A stretch of 64,000 bases of DNA from Kappaphycus alvarezii (GCA_002205965.3 NADL03000024.1:372001-436000); one strand, 5' to 3'; positions 11,727 to 23,117 are shown, counted from the first letter of the stretch. The notes: generated by a model from the letters alone, not told the origin. Program-made: numbers and translations.

Positions 11727-12540
11727 TTACGCAGATTGGCCCTGCGGGTGGGTCGACACCGCCACGGCCATTTCACATACATCCTCTGGGGTCGGCACTT
11801 CCTTCGTGACGAGTGCAGCCGGCGGAGCGTCCGGCATGGCGGAGTCCAAGGTAGTCACGGGAGGGGGGATCGGGTCCGCGGGGACAGCCGACGGTTGGTC
11901 GGGGCCTCGCTCTGCCGTGTTGCCGGGAGAGTCGGGAGGGGTGGCACCATGAGGGTGTCGACTCCTTTTTCTTGTGCCGGCCCGGCGGGTTGGTCGCTGC
12001 CGGGCAGCGACGCTTCGTGGCCGACGGGGAGCCGCCGGGCGAGTTAAGGGTTGCATCCTCGTCTCGGACGGGGTGCCTTGGGTCTTATGGCGGGCGACGA
12101 TGTAGGCGGGGTGGCAGAAGGGCGTTTGGGGGCCTGGGACGGGGAGGAAGGATGGGGGAAGGAGCGGCTGGGGTGGCGGTCACGGGAGGGGCCTGGGTGC
12201 GGTGGAGGTCGAGGTGTTGACGGTCGGGGTGTTGGGGCTTGGGTCGGGAGCCGTGAGGATGGCTCGGGTGGCGTTTCTTCTTTCGTTGAGGGCGGTCTCG
12301 AGGGCCTGGCGAGATGCCACGAGAGCGTCGCGGAGGGCTCGCGCGTCTCGAGTGGGACCGTGGAGCGCACAGAGGTGCTGGTGATGGCCCGGATTTCTCG
12401 GGCAAGCCAGGCAGCGGCGCCGCGTGCCGCATGGGGCGGAGGCAGTGTAGTGAGGCGGCCGGTGAGGACGTCGTCACCTGGAGGTCCTTGAATGAGAATT
12501 TCATTTGGGCTAGAATGCGGTAGAACGCGGCGGGTCGAAA
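11727..12540 (-). pseudogene. ORF1-like region of the non-LTR element
   Basis: It begins with FYRILAQMKFSFKDLQVTT, the same peptide as in the plus-strand piece at 13112-13246. It continues as Pro/Arg/Ser-rich sequence in two overlapping frames. The position ahead of the RT fits an RNA-binding ORF1 (gag-like) protein, but no zinc finger or RNA-recognition fold is visible. It is broken by several frameshifts. Between it and the RT frame (about 11480-11720) no motif is seen. Confidence 0.5.
12402..12535 (-). repeat. Inverted repeat arm 1 (partner at 13112-13246)
   Basis: The minus strand here reads GTTCTACCGCATTCTAGCCC and onward to the AGCCAGGCAGCGGCGCCGCG region, matching the plus strand of 13112-13246 with few differences. 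The arms face each other across about 575 bp that hold the 5' end of the same element family. Confidence 0.85.
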
Positions 12541-12559
12541 GTTAACCAATTAACCAACC

Positions 12560-13246
12560 ACCTGGCGTAGTTAACCCAAGCTTCACTTCTTCCATCTCCT
12601 TCGACTTCTTTTTCCTCCGTCTATCCTCCAACAAAATCCACCACGCCCCTCATGCCCCCTCTTTCTTACGCGGCTGTGGCGGCGGCCGCTGCGCCGCCTC
12701 AGGTCCCTACCGCTACCCTCGTGGAGATATCCCCCACTGACGTACCGGACCTCTCCACCTTCTTCCACCCCCCACCAACCCGCCGCTTACCCTGGCAGAA
12801 GCGGAGATAATCATGGCCGACCCTACCCTCCGCACCGACCCCCGCCGTTCCGAGGCCCGACGCCTAGTCTCTTCCGTCGGCCCATTCAGAATCTGTGCCC
12901 ACGCACTGGCCTCCTTCCCACCCCCCGAAAAATGTCATCTCCATTGGCATTTCCCCATCGTTGACCCCAGCCGTGCGTTCCGCTCTATGACCAAGCGCAA
13001 AAGGCCCTCCTTGCTGCGGCGGCTGACGTCGGTCTCGCTATGCCGTCCCACGTCCTCCTTCCGCATTTCGGGCAGTGGACCTACGTCTACATCCCCGAAC
13101 CGACCCTGCCGCGGTTCTACCGCATTCTAGCCCAAATGAAATTCTCATTCAAGGACCTCCAGGTGACGACGTCCTCACCGGCCGCCTCACGACACTTCCT
13201 CGCGCCCCATGCGGCACGCGGCGCCGCTGCCTGGCTAGAGATACTC
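12560..13246 (+). mobile_element. Inverted 5' part of the same non-LTR element
   Basis: After a short leader, an ATG at 12653 opens MPPLSYAAVAAAAAPPQ, followed by ISPTDVPDLSTFFHPPP, EAEIIMADPTLRTDPRRSEA, GLAMPSHVLLPHFGQWTYVY and FYRILAQMKFSFKDLQVTT. It stops inside a Leu-Glu codon pair at about 13246. This is the 5' end of the ORF1 whose later part lies on the other strand. The piece keeps the 5' end and lacks everything downstream, the opposite of ordinary 5' truncation. It is best explained as the inverted 5' segment of the element at 8572-12540 (twin-priming-like), or less simply as a second, 3'-deleted copy. Frameshifts lie near 12810 and 12990. Confidence 0.7.
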
Positions 13247-13297
13247 AATGAAGTAAAGTTTCTTCTAAGCACTACTGTACGTTGCACACAGAATAGC

Positions 13298-13334
13298 ACA
13301 GTACAGTACAATAATGTATAGTACAGTACAGTAG
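13298..13334. repeat. GTACAGTAC repeat block
   Basis: CAGTACAGTACAATAATG followed by GTACAGTACAGTAG, about 180 bp upstream of the acid phosphatase start. It belongs to the dispersed GTACTGTAC family. Confidence 0.7.
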
Positions 13335-13516
13335 AAAGAAAGAAGTTTAATGCGTTCAGTATCTACTGCCCATGCGTTCGAATGAACACTGTCAGGTGAT
13401 GTCAGTTGAGCAGGAAACGCGTTATTTGTGTTACAAATTCCTGCTTTTTTCAAAACCATCCACACCCGCGCTTTCCCATCGCCACTCTCGCCATTCCCAT
13501 ACTTATCAATCTAACT

Positions 13517-14976
13517 ATGACCTCAGCAATGTATTCGTTGCTCGTCTCACTCTCCCTCATCCTTCTCCTCACTCCCGCCCATAGCCAGGAGCCAACCCCA
13601 GTCCCAGTCCGCACCTTACTTTTCGCCGCCGAACTATGTCGCCACGGAGACCGAACCCGCTCGATGAATTCCCAGCAGACGCACTCCCAGCCTCCAAATG
13701 GCCGGAGGGCGTCGGCCAACTCACCGCCATCGGCATGTGCCCATTACAACCTCGGATCCCGTCTACGCGCCCGTTACGTAGACACAGGTTTCCTCCCTCC
13801 AGCCTACAATGTCCGCGACGTCTACATCCGATCCACAGACATCGATCGTACCCTCATGTCCGCCGTCTCACAAATGGCAGGTCTCTATCCACCTGGCTCT
13901 GCACCAAACTATGACGTTCGTGTCCGCTTTGGCGAGGACCCGTTGCATGATGATGAGGGTGGCTTGCCTCATGCCTATCAACCCAGTCCCCGTTCATACC
14001 GAGAGTACCAAACTGGACCAGTTGTTGTTGCCTGGCAATGCATGTCCCCGTCACGCCTGGTTGATGGCTCACAAGTATAACAGCGACGAATTTCAACGCG
14101 TCGTCAACGCAAACGCAGACTTTTTGCACACTGTAGGTGCCATTGTGGGCAAACCGGACCTCAACTTGTTCGAGTTGGACGGCGTACATGACACCTGGAC
14201 TGTGTTCAAGGCGCATCATGTCCCCCTGCCGTCACAGGCCACCCCCGATTGTGGACAGGGCCCGTAATTTGTCAAACTGGCTCCTCACTTTTGGAACCAG
14301 GGCACGGATATTCATAGGCTGCGCGCCGGTTTGCTTCTTTTCGAGATTCGCCAACGTATGCAGGCCATTGCCCTCGATCGCTTCGGGTTGCTCAATGATC
14401 CGGATATGAAGGAGCTTACGCACAAGTTTGTGCTCTACAGCGCATGATACTACTGTTGCAGCAACTTTGGCTGCAATGAGGGTTTTCGATGACCAGTACC
14501 CACCGTACAACTCCACCGTAATCTGGGAGCTGTTCAAAGATGACGCCAAGTCATTCACCGTACGCGTTGAGTACAATGGGAAACCGCTTATGTTGCCTGG
14601 ATGCTCGGCAGAGTTTTGTCCGATCGAGGAGTATGTTGCTTCCATTGAAAATGTCATGGTCCCTGGAGAGGCAGCAAGGACAGTCGAGTGTCTCACGGGT
14701 TGGAGGAGATACGCGTCCATGCTTTACTACAAATTTTCACGGAAAGGGCCTGCGGACATTGGCTCGTTTGTGACCAACAGTCCCGAGGACGGCGGGTCCT
14801 CAGCTCCGACAGGTCTTGTGCTGGCTGCAATTGTGCTACTGATTTTTTTTGTTGCAGGGGTGGGAGCTACATGGGTCGCCCGGTCAAGGTACGGAGGATA
14901 TTCGCGGGCAAGCTCAGACCCCAAGCCCATTCTGGGAGGGCAAGACAATTTCGAGCGGCGAGAAATTCTTATGTAG
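13517..14976 (+). pseudogene. Histidine acid phosphatase, type I membrane protein, frameshifted
   Basis: A phosphomonoesterase of the histidine acid phosphatase family, probably acting in the secretory/vacuolar lumen or outside the cell. The ATG at 13517 gives a signal peptide (MTSAMYSLLVSLSLILLLTP). The catalytic motif LCRHGDR follows at residues 40-46, with the nucleophile His at 43. Family-typical YNLGSRLRARYVDTGF, VYIRSTDIDRTLMSA and a PRHAWLM...FELDGVHDTW region come next. The proton-donor HD motif (AHDTTVAATLAAM) is at 14443. A hydrophobic segment (14815-14880) and a short basic tail end the protein, as in lysosomal acid phosphatase. About 485 codons is usual for the membrane type. Single-base losses near 13655, 13733, 14030, 14265 and 14441 break the frame, one directly before the HD motif. 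Every conserved block survives, so sequence error is as likely as decay. An earlier in-frame ATG at 13406 would bury the signal peptide. Confidence 0.85.
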
Positions 14977-15155
14977 GTTGGCGAGATGTGATGAAGCGTT
15001 TAATGCTTGACCGCCGAAGATGACTGCGTCCGAGGGGATCAACTGATTATCACGTCAGGATTAACTGATTTGAATGCATTCGCATCGACAAGGGATTACT
15101 ATCGGCAGAAGTCTTCTTTCATATCCGGCAATCGAAACACCAAACTTGGAGCTAA

Positions 15156-18100
15156 TCATGGCGCAAACCGGCAAACGTCGCCTTGTGAACCAATGGTATC
15201 ACCGCGGGTCGGGCGATTGTTTATTCGAACCTCGTCAGCAGTTGAAGCTGGCCCTTCTGGAGCAGGGCAGCAAATCTTTTGCAAATCCAGAATGGAGCGA
15301 ATATCCGAGACCCGTTCTGACAACAAACTATCACTCTCGAGTTTTTCGGACTTGCTTTCGTGCATGAAGCTAACATCCACATCAACGCGAGCGAGGAATT
15401 GCCGCATAACGTCGTTCGGAGCTGCTATCGAATCTTCAAGCGCTTCCAAAATTGAGGTGACCACCTTAAGTTTGAAATTAGCACTCGCGTATGGGGAGCA
15501 ACCGTCTTTTGATTTTGATCCATGCTGTCGACTAGGAAGCCGTAGATTGTGCTCGGATCCCTGCTCTCGTTTTTAGAAGGGCTGACCACAAGATCGACAA
15601 TCATTGAGTAAACGAGTTTCGGTAGGACTTCAGTTTGCGCCTTCTCGATGGTTGCAAAGCATGAGTTTAGCCGCTCTCCAATTGACCTGTGCTTTCCACT
15701 TCATTACCATCGTACGAGAAGGCCATCAGCAAGTCCCCCAGAAACCTACAAAGAGTATTTGTTTCTCCTAAGTTAGTTATATCTCCAGCCGCCTGCAGGA
15801 GGCCAGTACATCAAATGCTGTTACAAGCACAGAAGCTGAGGCCCTTGATGTGGGTTTGCTTAGGTTCTCGTGCTCGCTGTCATTGATGAAGTGATAGTGT
15901 TGCTGCTTCAGTTGGAATGAAAGCCGGACAAGCTCAGCGACAGTGGCCAGTGCATCTGTTTGTCCCGACCAATCGACAGCGGCAGCAATGTTCGATGTGA
16001 TCTTCAACACAAGAGGCATGTCTATCTCCCCGAAGACCTCGATTGTTGCGGCGTCAGCGAGAAAACGGATTGACATCGTTGCGAGTGACCGCGCAAACTT
16101 TGCATTGACGCGCATTGCGCCCGTGATAAGCTCTAGTCCAGCTGTCCATTGCAAGATCTCGCGAATTTCTGATGACAGAGATTTCTGAGACGGAGTTGAA
16201 GCCAATGAAGAAAGGAGAAAATTGCCAAAGACGGACAACGCGTCAAGCAATGCTTGGAGTTGCAAACCCTCATCACTCTCGTCTTCATCTGAGTTATGTT
16301 CCAAATACTTGTCAATCGCATCGAGAAATCCCTTACGGATACAACGAATGATTCGTACCGAGTCGGAATCTTGCGCGGTACGGCCCTTTTCCCTGATTCC
16401 AACAAAGACACACGAAATTCCTCGCTCACATCCCTTCCTTCAGTCAAAATAACCGTAAGAGAGCGTAACGCGAACAAGGGGCTCATTCGCATTTCGGAAG
16501 GGTGAACTTCGCCGCTGCTGCGGGTGGGACGACTCGTACTTTTCCTTTTCGCGTTGCTCCATTTCCGTCTCCGTTTACTCAATGCTGAGTTATTTCTCGA
16601 ATCTGCCCATTTTGAGACTACTGAGCACAATAGTTGTAATAAGTTCCATCGGAAGCCACAAAGAACAAGGGCTGAAAGAAGCGTCTCAAATTCTTGAATC
16701 TCCCTCTGGTTGAACCGGGGCAAGTCCAAAATTTCTCCAACTGCTCGCGCCAGAAAGCCGTCACAGGCTTCATATTTGACGATGAAATGCAGCTTGCGAT
16801 TCGCCATGAAGTCGCACGGACCGTAATAGAATTTCGGCTCTCAGTTAGCAATGGAAGAAGTCCCTCTCCGCCGAAAATTTCATCAATGTAGCGACGGAGG
16901 TTTCGATTCGTTGGTTTTTGAAGACTTTGAGAAATAGACGTTAGAACGTCACCAACAATCTGCAAGAGACATCCACGCCTGTGTGCAACCTCTTGATGTT
17001 CTTGGTCGTTATCCAAATGACTGCTGTCCTCCCTTTCTATCGGCAGGCGGGTCATTTTCGTCGTTGGGTCTCCTTCGAGTGCGTCTCTTCGGTCGCCTTC
17101 CTCTCGTTGCTTGTGCCGAAGGGTTTTCCTCTCCCTCATCAGGAGCCTCTAGGGCGATGGCAGATATCCTCATAGCAAATTCACATAGAGGCCCAGGCGG
17201 CACGTGGAGGTTGAGATTCGATAAAAGTACCCTGAAGCATCCTTGTTTGAACGCAGCATGGAGAGGCATGCTCGAACTTGACTCTTGGTGATTTGCTCAG
17301 CTGTTTTCCCAACTCGCTCCATGGGAAAGTATGATGACACAACAAGTGACATGATTTTGGTCGCGACGGGTGGGGAATCTATTGGGAGTCTGGTCAACAA
17401 TCATCAAGGGGGGCGACATCAAAATATCGCACGGCTTGTATTCGTTTCGATTTAAGTGTAAGCAGAAGGTCGAGAAACGCCAATCTGACCTTTTCCACGT
17501 TGTCATTGATGAGTGGACCGAGACGAGGAAGGGCGACGGATAATGTGCGATGGGTTAGGTGGTTATTCACGACAGATTTGAGCCCTTCAAATACCGCAAT
17601 ACGGACCTGAGCTGATGAATCGAATGCAAGCTTGGTCGTGATAATATCCAGCATCTTTGATGCATGTAATTGCGGGACGAGATCCCAAAGAACACATAGT
17701 ACCCGGCATGTGCCCTCAATTGTTGCCTTCCGCACCACTGGGGCAGGATCCACCAACAAGTCAACCATTTTGGCGCACTGTTTGTCAATTGCTTCGGTAA
17801 TTTCCTGCACTAGACTTCTCGGGTCGTGAATCGGAAAAGACTCTGCCAGAATCGTAACCGCATTTCTTCTGACTCGAGGATTTGCGACCATCAGATTCTT
17901 GTAAAGAATTGGAGCATACAAACGATGCAGAAGTTTATCGACGTTGAGATCGCGCTTGGTCTTGTGAAATGACGATAGCACGGTTCGCAAATTAGTACCC
18001 AGAGGCTCGGCGGCGGCAAAAATGGCTTTTTCAGCGAGGTCCATTAGACGATTGAAAAACCACTCCGACTGTGAAAGCCTCCAGGCGTACAGAATAATGC

Positions 18101-18905
18101 ACCATAGTCGCTAGCGCGATTCTTCCTCACGACGGCCAGTTGGTTCATTAAGGATTGGAAAGTCGAATCGCGAATGTCCTCAACAGTGAGCAAGTGGGCG
18201 AGAAACTTGCGACCATGATCGCTTTGCACGTACAAAGAGGATGTTGTGCAACGCAGCAGCAGATTTCGGGCAGTGGCCGCATCGGAATCACCCTCGACCA
18301 GCTCAACACAGTCCAAGGCATGTCTCATGTTGTAGACTCGGATAACATCAGGCGGCCGTCCTCTCAGGACATGAGAATTGTCCTGCGCGACATTTTCACT
18401 ACCAAAACTCCGGTACAAAAGAAAGAGAACGGTCTGGGGCACAATAAGCTCACGCCGGGTATCTTTGGTACCCCACAACCATTCGCAGGTTTTCGAAATT
18501 CGGTTGCGCACTCTGGCGTCCGGCACGGCGAAAATAACATCGTGGAGATCGCAGATCAATTCAAAGATGGTGCCGTCGGGAACTTGGTTGCGGTGTGGAC
18601 AAACAACCAAACGAGCTCAACTGTAGCTTGAATAGCAGAGAGATGGGAGGCGAAGGTGGAGTCAGTAGGCGGAGCGTTTTCTTCGAGAAGCTTAAGCGCT
18701 TGTTCCTTGTAGAAGGAAATTGATGGGAGATTATTGCTCGTAAGCGTTCGGCAAAAGTGGGGTGAAGTCGCTCGGGCATAAACGAGAGTACTTCTTGGAG
18801 GTTAAAGGCGTCATCCCGTGCACGGTGGCGAGATTGAACGGCAATGAGAGAGTCTGGGGATGTATCACCGAGAGTTTCAAGCAGCCAATTTGTTGCGGCG
18901 TCCAT
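15156..18905 (-). pseudogene. NCAPG2: Condensin-2 complex subunit G2, frameshifted
   Basis: HEAT-repeat subunit of condensin II, which compacts chromosomes from within the nucleus. From the ATG at 18905 (MDAATNWLLETLGD) the protein carries SFMPERLHPTFAERLR, ISKTCEWLWGTKDTRRELIV, LLHRLYAPILYKNLMVANP, RRNAVTILAESFPIHDPRS, LLVDPAPVVRKATIEGTCRV, KLAFDSSAQVRIAVFEGLKS and NDNVEKVRLAFLDLLLTLKS. These follow the order known in NCAPG2. The C-terminal half is more diverged and ends at 15156. About 1,250 codons compares with roughly 1,140 in animals. The longest clean frame is 17394-18044. Shifts lie near 18560, 18044, 17400, 17140, 16700, 16200, 15780 and 15480. It converges with the acid phosphatase, 179 bp apart. 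An in-frame ATG at 18953 is an alternative start. Confidence 0.88.
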
Positions 18906-19950
18906 CTCGGCGAAAGCAAGGAAACAAGAAAGGTGGATAATGGAAGGTTGCATAGAATTTGGGTATGTTTGACAGACGCAAAACTGCTGCGTTGACGTCG
19001 GAAGAAATGTCCTGATATCCGCAAGGTCTTCACCAGTTGCGAAGCGACAATGGACTCAAATGTAAAGCTTGATGGCAGCATCATCCAAAAGCCACGAATG
19101 ATGTTGAATTGCACTTTGGCTTTGCATGAGTCACAGAAGTGATAGATGTGGATCAACTAATTGCGCGCCTTTTTTCGTTTCCGTTTTTCAAACTCAAATT
19201 TCGAAAGAAATGCACTGTGATGGTACACACTATCCCGCGGCAAAAAAGTAGCTGTGGAAAATATGTTCCTTACAGTACTGTAAGGAAGTTGACCTTCGAA
19301 AATAGCACAGTGACGCGGCGAGACGAAGAGTGGTCCAAACCTCCGTGGAATGAAACTTGTCTCCCGCCTCGCTATTGTCGAAAGTGGCCATGTCGGCAGG
19401 AGCCCGCGTGGTCCACAAGGTGTGACGGAGGGGAATTTGGGGTGATGTTATTAGAGATGTACAGTAGGACGGCAATTTCCAAGACCGGGGGCAGCACGAG
19501 TAAAGGGAGCAGGCTACGGTAGACATGAAATGTACAGTACAGTACAGTACAAGTGCAGTACAGTACAGTACAGTACGTGTGCAGTGCAGTACTGTACATG
19601 AACTTTACAGAACCGTGTGATCTTTTGATGTGTTCAACCATAACGGGAGAAAATAAGAGGAAAAGTGGTAGTGGGGATGAACATTTCATTTACTCCCAGC
19701 GAAATGCTAGTGGTGGTACCCTTCCCAAAGGGCTTAGTTATTGTTTTAGGTATTTTAGCATTAGTTTAATTCTAGGCAGCGAAACTTAGTGCTCCCGCCA
19801 ATTGTTGATCCAAGTGGTTTGGCGCCCTTCACTTTCCCGCCTCACCCGTCTATAGCCATCTGTTGTACAACCTTGGGATAAAACCAAGTACGAAGGGTAC
19901 GACTCTTAAAGGAGCAACTGAGGTAGATACCCTGCAACAGAGCATTCCTT
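18906..19950. other. Intergenic, repeat-bearing
   Basis: No coding motif is seen. The main structure is a run of GTACAGTAC units at 19531-19600, plus one TACAGTACTGTA at about 19273. This stretch lies between the condensin gene start and the pogo relic. Confidence 0.55.
19531..19600. repeat. GTACAGTAC repeat array
   Basis: The longest run of the dispersed motif in the window: ATGTACAGTACAGTACAGTA, then AAGTGCAGTACAGTACAGTA, then GTGCAGTGCAGTACTGTACA. The phase is a 5-bp step (GTACA). Confidence 0.85.
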
Positions 19951-19959
19951 ATTGCCATT

Positions 19960-20820
19960 CCATTTTGTTTCCACATATCTCACCTTCCCCCCCTTGTCCT
20001 GATGTCTCCCTCCATGCGTCGCGAAACGCAGCAGCGCACAAAAGTGCAGCGCTAGAAGGCCGCTTATACGGCGAACAGATTAAAAGCTCTGAATCCGCTA
20101 CACTTGCGGCCGACGGCAAATCAAGCCTGAGCAACCGCCGATTTGGAGAACAACCAATGTCCTAGACTCAGTAGTGGACATCATGGAGAGAAAAATCCGC
20201 ACAGAAGACCTCGAGTCTCATTCTAGACCGGCCGTCAATCCTAGTCTCCAACGCATCTTTTCCAACGACGAAGAAAAGCTCATCGTCAACCCTTTGCTCA
20301 CACCAGAAGAGAGAGGAGCACCAATCGGCCATGAAGGCCTCCGTTTCATGATAGGAGAGGTAGCTGCAGATGGCAGGACTCACCACACCGCAGTGAATTG
20401 CCCAGCTATGCTGCTGTCAGGGCATTTCGCGCTCGACATCGTGGGAATACCTTCCAGGCACAGGAGTCAAAGGATGCCAGTAAGCTTTGGGCTGCAAACA
20501 AAGAGCACGTGCAGCCTTTCTTTGGTATTATGCGGACCTCGGGAGAACAGAATTCCGGCCTGCTAACCAATACGCATAGAATCTGGAAATTTGAGGGAAC
20601 TGCTGTGAGTCCAAGTTACAGAAAGAAGGAAAAGTTGTTCCTTTCCTTGGCGAGCAATTATAGTGGCTCCAGAAAGTGCAGCACCGCATACGCTTCATCT
20701 CTCCACATCCCCGCAGTAGTTTTCTTGTCCGGTAGTGGCTTGAAAACGCCTTCTATGTTCAATGTAGAAGGCAAAAAAAATCAGCGAGCAGTTGTTCAAA
20801 CCGATTACCGGTATGCCTAA
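19960..20820 (+). pseudogene. Pogo/CENP-B-type transposase relic
   Basis: Three adjoining frames give the order of a pogo-type DDE transposase. An N-terminal helix-turn-helix region comes first (AALEGRLYGEQIKSSESATL, then SLSNRRFGEQPMS). Next is a CENP-B-like HTH with LTPEERGAPIGHEGLRFMI, SYAAVRAFRARHRG and LWAANKEHVQPFF. Then the start of the DDE domain (TNTHRIWKFEGTAV, followed by IPAVVFLSGSGLK). In active members the last block reads N-x-D-E-T; here Asp is not visible, so the first catalytic residue seems lost. The rest of the DDE domain is missing after 20820. Frame shifts lie near 20165 and 20395. No terminal repeats were found. Confidence 0.65.
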
Positions 20821-20896
20821 AGATGGTCCGCCGACTGGAATTTGCGAACGGTTTAGAAATGTTGACTAGTTTCCTTCAGGAACTGCTGTTTTCCTC

Positions 20897-20942
20897 ATTC
20901 CCACTCTCTTCTTCTTCTTATCGAAGAAGAGAGAGTGGGAAT
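20897..20942. repeat. Hairpin-forming inverted repeat
   Basis: ATTCCCACTCTCTTCTTC at 20897 pairs with GAAGAAGAGAGAGTGGGAAT at 20923, with a 2-nt bulge and an 8-nt loop. A second GAAGAAGAAGAGAATGAG at about 20961 can pair with the same left arm. It lies 75 bp after the pogo relic. It is pyrimidine/purine-biased and could extrude as a cruciform. Confidence 0.8.
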
Positions 20943-21501
20943 TCTTATCGAATCTTATCGAAGAAGAAGAGAATGAGTGCGGAGAACGAAGAGAGGCGTT
21001 CGCGTGGCAGGATGGAGGAGCCGACAGCGGTGATTTCCCGCTCCCAGCGCCTTCCTGCAACCACACCCACAACGGACAACTGCGGTAGTCGTTTTGGGCT
21101 TAGTTTAAAAATTCTGTAGGAGTACAAATGTAGGATCGAGTCTGTTGCGCGTTCCGTCTTGCGTGTCTACAGTGAAGCAAATGGCGCAAAATCGAGGGCT
21201 CCGGATGGTGATATGGAAAATGGAGCTGTAGCAAAAACCAGAAGTCTAATCGTCAATAGACGAATGTAAATGAACACTGTCTTTCAGCTCTTAATCAGCT
21301 GGCGGGAGTTTTTTTCAGATTGAACTTTTATTTCTTAATTTTATTGAGTTACGAAGCTTGGTTGTCTATATTTTAGCTCCCGGGAAGGGTAGATCTTTAC
21401 GAATTGTACTGTACAGCAAGGGAAACAATAAGCGTTAGCATTTCCGCTGTCGGAATGTAGGCCGCTACTTCTATGCAAGCGTACAGTGCGCGAAATGACT
21501 A
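20943..21501. other. Intergenic, no gene recognised
   Basis: No coding motif. One GTACTGTACAG unit occurs at about 21407. The right edge is the TA at 21500-21501 that borders the Tc1/mariner element. Confidence 0.5.
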
Positions 21502-22987
21502 CACATCCGGGTGTGTTCTCAACTTATTTGGGGCAAAGCAAGAATCAATTTGAAAAAAAACTACCCAAAATTGTTCTTATAGCAAGTCTCGTGTTCCCGC
21601 GAAATTTCAGAACGTTTCATTATTTTTTTACAAAATTTATGCCAAGAAGGCTACCAAAGGGGGTCTCAAAAATATAGACGCAGGGACCTTTATTAATGGC
21701 CATTGACCAAATAACGGACTTTATTCAGGAATAAAAATAGTGCAATCAAAGAAACCCCTCTGCTGCCACACAGATTGACAAGGATGCCTTGAAAGGGAAG
21801 ATTGCCACTGATCGAGCAAGTTAAGGTGCAGGCATGGGCGTGTGGCATGAAAAGAAAAAGTATTGAATAGAGATACCGCAAAACACCCAAAAAGATCGGT
21901 AAAAGCTGTCCGCACGTCCTCAAAGACCGCGACAGCTTCAATAAAGGAGGTCGTTCACAAAATCCTTACTACAAGACCTCCTCCATCTTCTTCAGGAAGT
22001 ATCTAAAGGTCAAAACTAGGAAGAAACTGAAAAGAGAGAGCTGAAACCCTCATCAAGAAGCGAAGAACACAGAAGCTCCTTTCCCAGGTCAGTATTTGTG
22101 CAATAAAGGAAGTTAAAAGGCTCTTGTATGAAGCAATGTTATATTACAGCCAGAATTTCTTGGGCACGGGATACGACAAGCTAGAAAATGGTCCAGTGGG
22201 GTCGCGTTATCTTCTCAGATGAAAAGTTCAACCTGAACGGCCCTGATTGGCTGCAGTATTACTGAAATGATTTACGGAAGGAGGAAGTCTATACTTCGCG
22301 AAGACAAGGTGGGGATCGGTAATGGTTTGGAGCGAGTTTTCAGGGATGTTTTTTTCTGCTCTTTGCATTTTGAGCAGCAAGCAAATACTTGGGGAACTAT
22401 GCGAAAACCCTGAAGCACTTCTTGCTATCTTTTGTGACCGAGAAAAACCAGAATAGGTTTATATTTCAGCAGGACAACCCCTCTATACATACGTCATCTC
22501 TGTCGAGAATTTGGCTTATGAGCATAATAATATGAATGTAATGAGGTGGCCTTCTAAAAGTCCTCATTTTCACCCAATAGAGAACATGTGTGGGTATTTT
22601 CGCGGGCATTTTGTGGTGGGTTGAGGCAGTACTCGAACGTAAGGGATCTGAAAGCTATCTTGAAGGAGTGGGAGCAACTGGATAAAAGGTACCTTTAAAA
22701 CCTGGTCCGCGGCAGGCATCAGCGCTGCTTGGATGTCCTCGAGCGCCATGGTGACAAGAATGATTAGAAAGCACCTTTTAAGTGACTGACAAGATTTTTT
22801 TAATGCCAGTGCGTCTATAGTTCTGACACCCCATGCAATAGCCGCTTTGAAGCATAGTTTTCAAAAAATTAATGAATTGTTCTTTAATATAGAGGAAGCA
22901 CTAGTTTTGCTGAAAACGATTTTAAGTAGGTAGTTTTTATAAATGGACCCTCGCTTGCCTCAAATAAGTTTGAAAGACCCCGGCGTG
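21502..22987 (+). mobile_element. Tc1/mariner-type element, decayed
   Basis: Both ends carry related inverted termini: CACATCCGGGTGTGTTCTCA at the left against the complement of ...CCCCGGCGTG at the right. They continue with AACTTATTTGGGGCAAAGC versus AACTTATTTGAGGCAAGC. A further matching block (TATAGACGCA, about 21673 and 22812) makes the inverted repeat roughly 170 bp long. TA flanks both ends (21500-21501 and 22988-22989), as expected for this superfamily's target duplication. The length is 1,486 bp. Confidence 0.75.
21930..22770 (+). pseudogene. Tc1/mariner transposase relic
   Basis: Recognisable pieces in order are VIFSDEKFNLNGPD (first catalytic Asp), LRKEEVYTSRRQGG, FIFQQDNPSIHTS (second Asp), MRWPSKSPHFHPIENMCG (final Glu, with the usual DLN changed to HFH) and RHQRCLDVLERHG. 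Stops, such as the one replacing Trp before NDLRKE, and frameshifts make it inactive. The N-terminal helix-turn-helix part (about 21930-22140) is barely readable. Confidence 0.75.
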
Positions 22988-23117
22988 TATATTTATTTCC
23001 CGCACTGTACTGTGTTCACGTCTGTTTGTCGACGGCGGTTCGCTTTTTGCTCTCTATTGCATCAAGACAGCCTGTCTTGTCTTCTCTGTGCACACGATTT
23101 GTTCCACTGTTTTCTGA

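Larger units (their letters stand above)
8572..12540 (-). mobile_element. Non-LTR retrotransposon with restriction-like endonuclease
   Basis: In minus-strand order the element shows an Arg/Pro-rich ORF1-like region (12540-11727), a linker, a reverse transcriptase, a zinc knuckle and an R2-type restriction-like endonuclease, then a 3' tail down to about 8572. There are no LTRs. In CRE/R2-type elements the C-terminal endonuclease makes the nick that primes reverse transcription of the element's RNA. Its 5' end is missing on this strand and appears inverted at 12560-13245. The 3' tail holds two related blocks with GGCCACGTG (near 8585 and 8697). Short relatives of its 3' part occur at about 52.2, 53.5 and 55 kb. 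Confidence 0.8.
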
